From NCBI GenBank assembly GCA_030604585.1, contig JAUVVP010000008.1:1-13373 (forward strand): a DNA stretch of 13,373 nt, read 5' to 3'. The notes below the pieces were generated by a model. That model searched no databases, was not told where the DNA came from, and worked only from the letters and a program-made list of their open reading frames with translations. The stretch is from Planctomycetota bacterium. GTDB taxonomy: Bacteria; Planctomycetota; Brocadiia; SM23-32. The stretch's first letter is position 1. Every line of letters starts with the position of its first letter. The position numbers were made by a program, and so were the translations under genes. Positions 12,640-13,373 of the stretch are shown piece by piece.

Positions 12640-13373
12640 TCAAGTCAAATCCTGCGCGGCCGGCCCGGCGGGCGGCAGGTAGCCGCGCTCCCTGCACTCT
12701 TGCCTGAAGCGCTCGTACTTGGCGGTGTATGCCCCGACCTTCTCGGCGCGCGGCTCGACCTCCCGTTCGATGCGGACCATGGCGCGCACGGCGTCGCTCA
12801 GGCTCGGATGCTCTTCCAGGGAGGCGGCCAGGATGGCGGCGCCCATCGCGGCGCCGGCCACGGCGGGCCTCTGCACGGTTTTGCTCAGGGTGTCGGCCCG
12901 AATCTGGAGCCAGGCGTCGCTGCGCGAGCCGCCGCCGGCGGACAGTACCACGTCCCCGATCTCGGCGCCCAGGCCTGCCAGCGTCTCGAAGGCGAGCCGT
13001 TCCAGGCAGGCGACGCCTTCGAGGTAGGAGGCGAACAGCTCGAGCCGATGCCGCGGCGCGCCCAGCAGGAACCCTTCCGCCGAGGGGCTCACGAACGGGA
13101 ATCGCTCCCCTCTGCCGACCAGCGGATAGGCGACCAGGTCCGTCGGGCTGGAATCGAGCGCGCGTGCGCTCAGGTTCCGGGTCTCCTCGGGTCCGAACTC
13201 GGCGGCGAGGCACTCGGCCCCCGTGTTGCTCGCGCCGCCGGGCAGCCACCAGCCGGCCGGGTGCCGATGGCAGTAGATGCGCCCCATCGGGTCCAGCAGC
13301 AGGCGCTCGCTGACGCCTTTGACGACCATCGTCGTGCCGATTGTAGTGGTGTACTGCCCCGGGCTGACGGCGC
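12640..13373 (-). CDS. FGGY-family carbohydrate kinase, C-terminal part, D-ribulokinase-like (5' end outside window)
   Basis: The frame is open to the right edge, so the N-terminal sugar-binding half is missing and the visible 243 codons are the ATP-binding half. The nucleotide-binding motif TTTIGTTMVV is followed by LDPMGRIYCHRHPAGWWLP and GGASNTGAECL, a pattern I associate with D-ribulose kinase-like FGGY members. LSAGGGSRSDAWLQIRAD is the FGGY C-terminal signature, and AVAGAAMGAAILAA forms the usual Gly-rich helix. FGGY kinases phosphorylate sugars such as ribulose, xylulose or gluconate. An internal Met at 13329 is not the start, because coding sequence continues upstream of it. It is followed by a sugar isomerase/epimerase gene, consistent with a pentose or ketose route. 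The kinase family is certain, the sugar less so. Confidence 0.88.
   Translation of the reverse strand, partial: AVSPGQYTTTIGTTMVVKGVSERLLLDPMGRIYCHRHPAGWWLPGGASNTGAECLAAEFGPEETRNLSARALDSSPTDLVAYPLVGRGERFPFVSPSAEGFLLGAPRHRLELFASYLEGVACLERLAFETLAGLGAEIGDVVLSAGGGSRSDAWLQIRADTLSKTVQRPAVAGAAMGAAILAASLEEHPSLSDAVRAMVRIEREVEPRAEKVGAYTAKYERFRQECRERGYLPPAGPAAQDLT

Noticed and set aside
1..13373. CRISPR arrays, insertion sequences, tRNA genes, phage or defence genes
   Set aside because: I looked for regular repeats, transposase motifs, cloverleaf-like segments and defence domains, and found none.

Overview
This is a GC-rich bacterial chromosome segment with tightly packed genes. The flanks carry heavily biased codons, which produce very long antisense shadow frames. 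No tRNA, rRNA, CRISPR array, transposase or phage gene is visible. The mix of genes points to an uncultivated or little-studied Gram-negative-type bacterium, perhaps of the Planctomycetota/PVC or a neighbouring GC-rich phylum. That mix is an ECF sigma factor with a long C-terminal extension, a four-cysteine zinc-ribbon protein, a xylose-isomerase-like sugar isomerase, a stand-alone AICAR transformylase, and polysaccharide-type membrane enzymes. This placement is an inference from gene style, not from a marker gene.

Layout. (1) 1-868, minus: an ECF sigma factor whose C-terminal end runs off the left edge. (2) 869-1245: a spacer with no convincing gene. It is followed by a near-consensus sigma-70 promoter (1246-1274) and a palindrome-rich leader. 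(3) 1355-4471, plus: an AICAR transformylase, a DapF-family protein and the 16S rRNA dimethyltransferase RsmA/KsgA. A palindromic REP-like element (2529-2615) lies between the first two. (4) 4472-4510: a convergent junction with a possible bidirectional terminator. (5) 4511-13373, all minus, in transcription order from the right edge: FGGY kinase (partial), sugar isomerase/epimerase, a 318-residue unknown protein, an O-antigen-ligase-like membrane protein, CinA, a zinc-ribbon protein, a membrane GT2 glycosyltransferase, and a membrane-anchored coiled-coil protein with an acidic tail.

How the genes relate. The plus-strand block is housekeeping: purine synthesis, a putative lysine/peptidoglycan step, and ribosome maturation. 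The minus-strand block mixes sugar metabolism (kinase and isomerase), surface polysaccharide synthesis (GT2 and Wzy/WaaL-like protein) and nucleotide repair (CinA). CinA has its own promoter with a perfect TATAAT box, so it probably starts a four-gene unit: CinA, zinc ribbon, GT2, coiled coil.

The most notable observation is the DapF-family protein. It keeps the recognisable substrate-binding residues of diaminopimelate epimerase, but both catalytic cysteines are serine. Next in interest are the purH-like leader, where one segment can pair with either of two copies of its complement around the ribosome binding site, and the 87-base inverted-repeat element before dapF.
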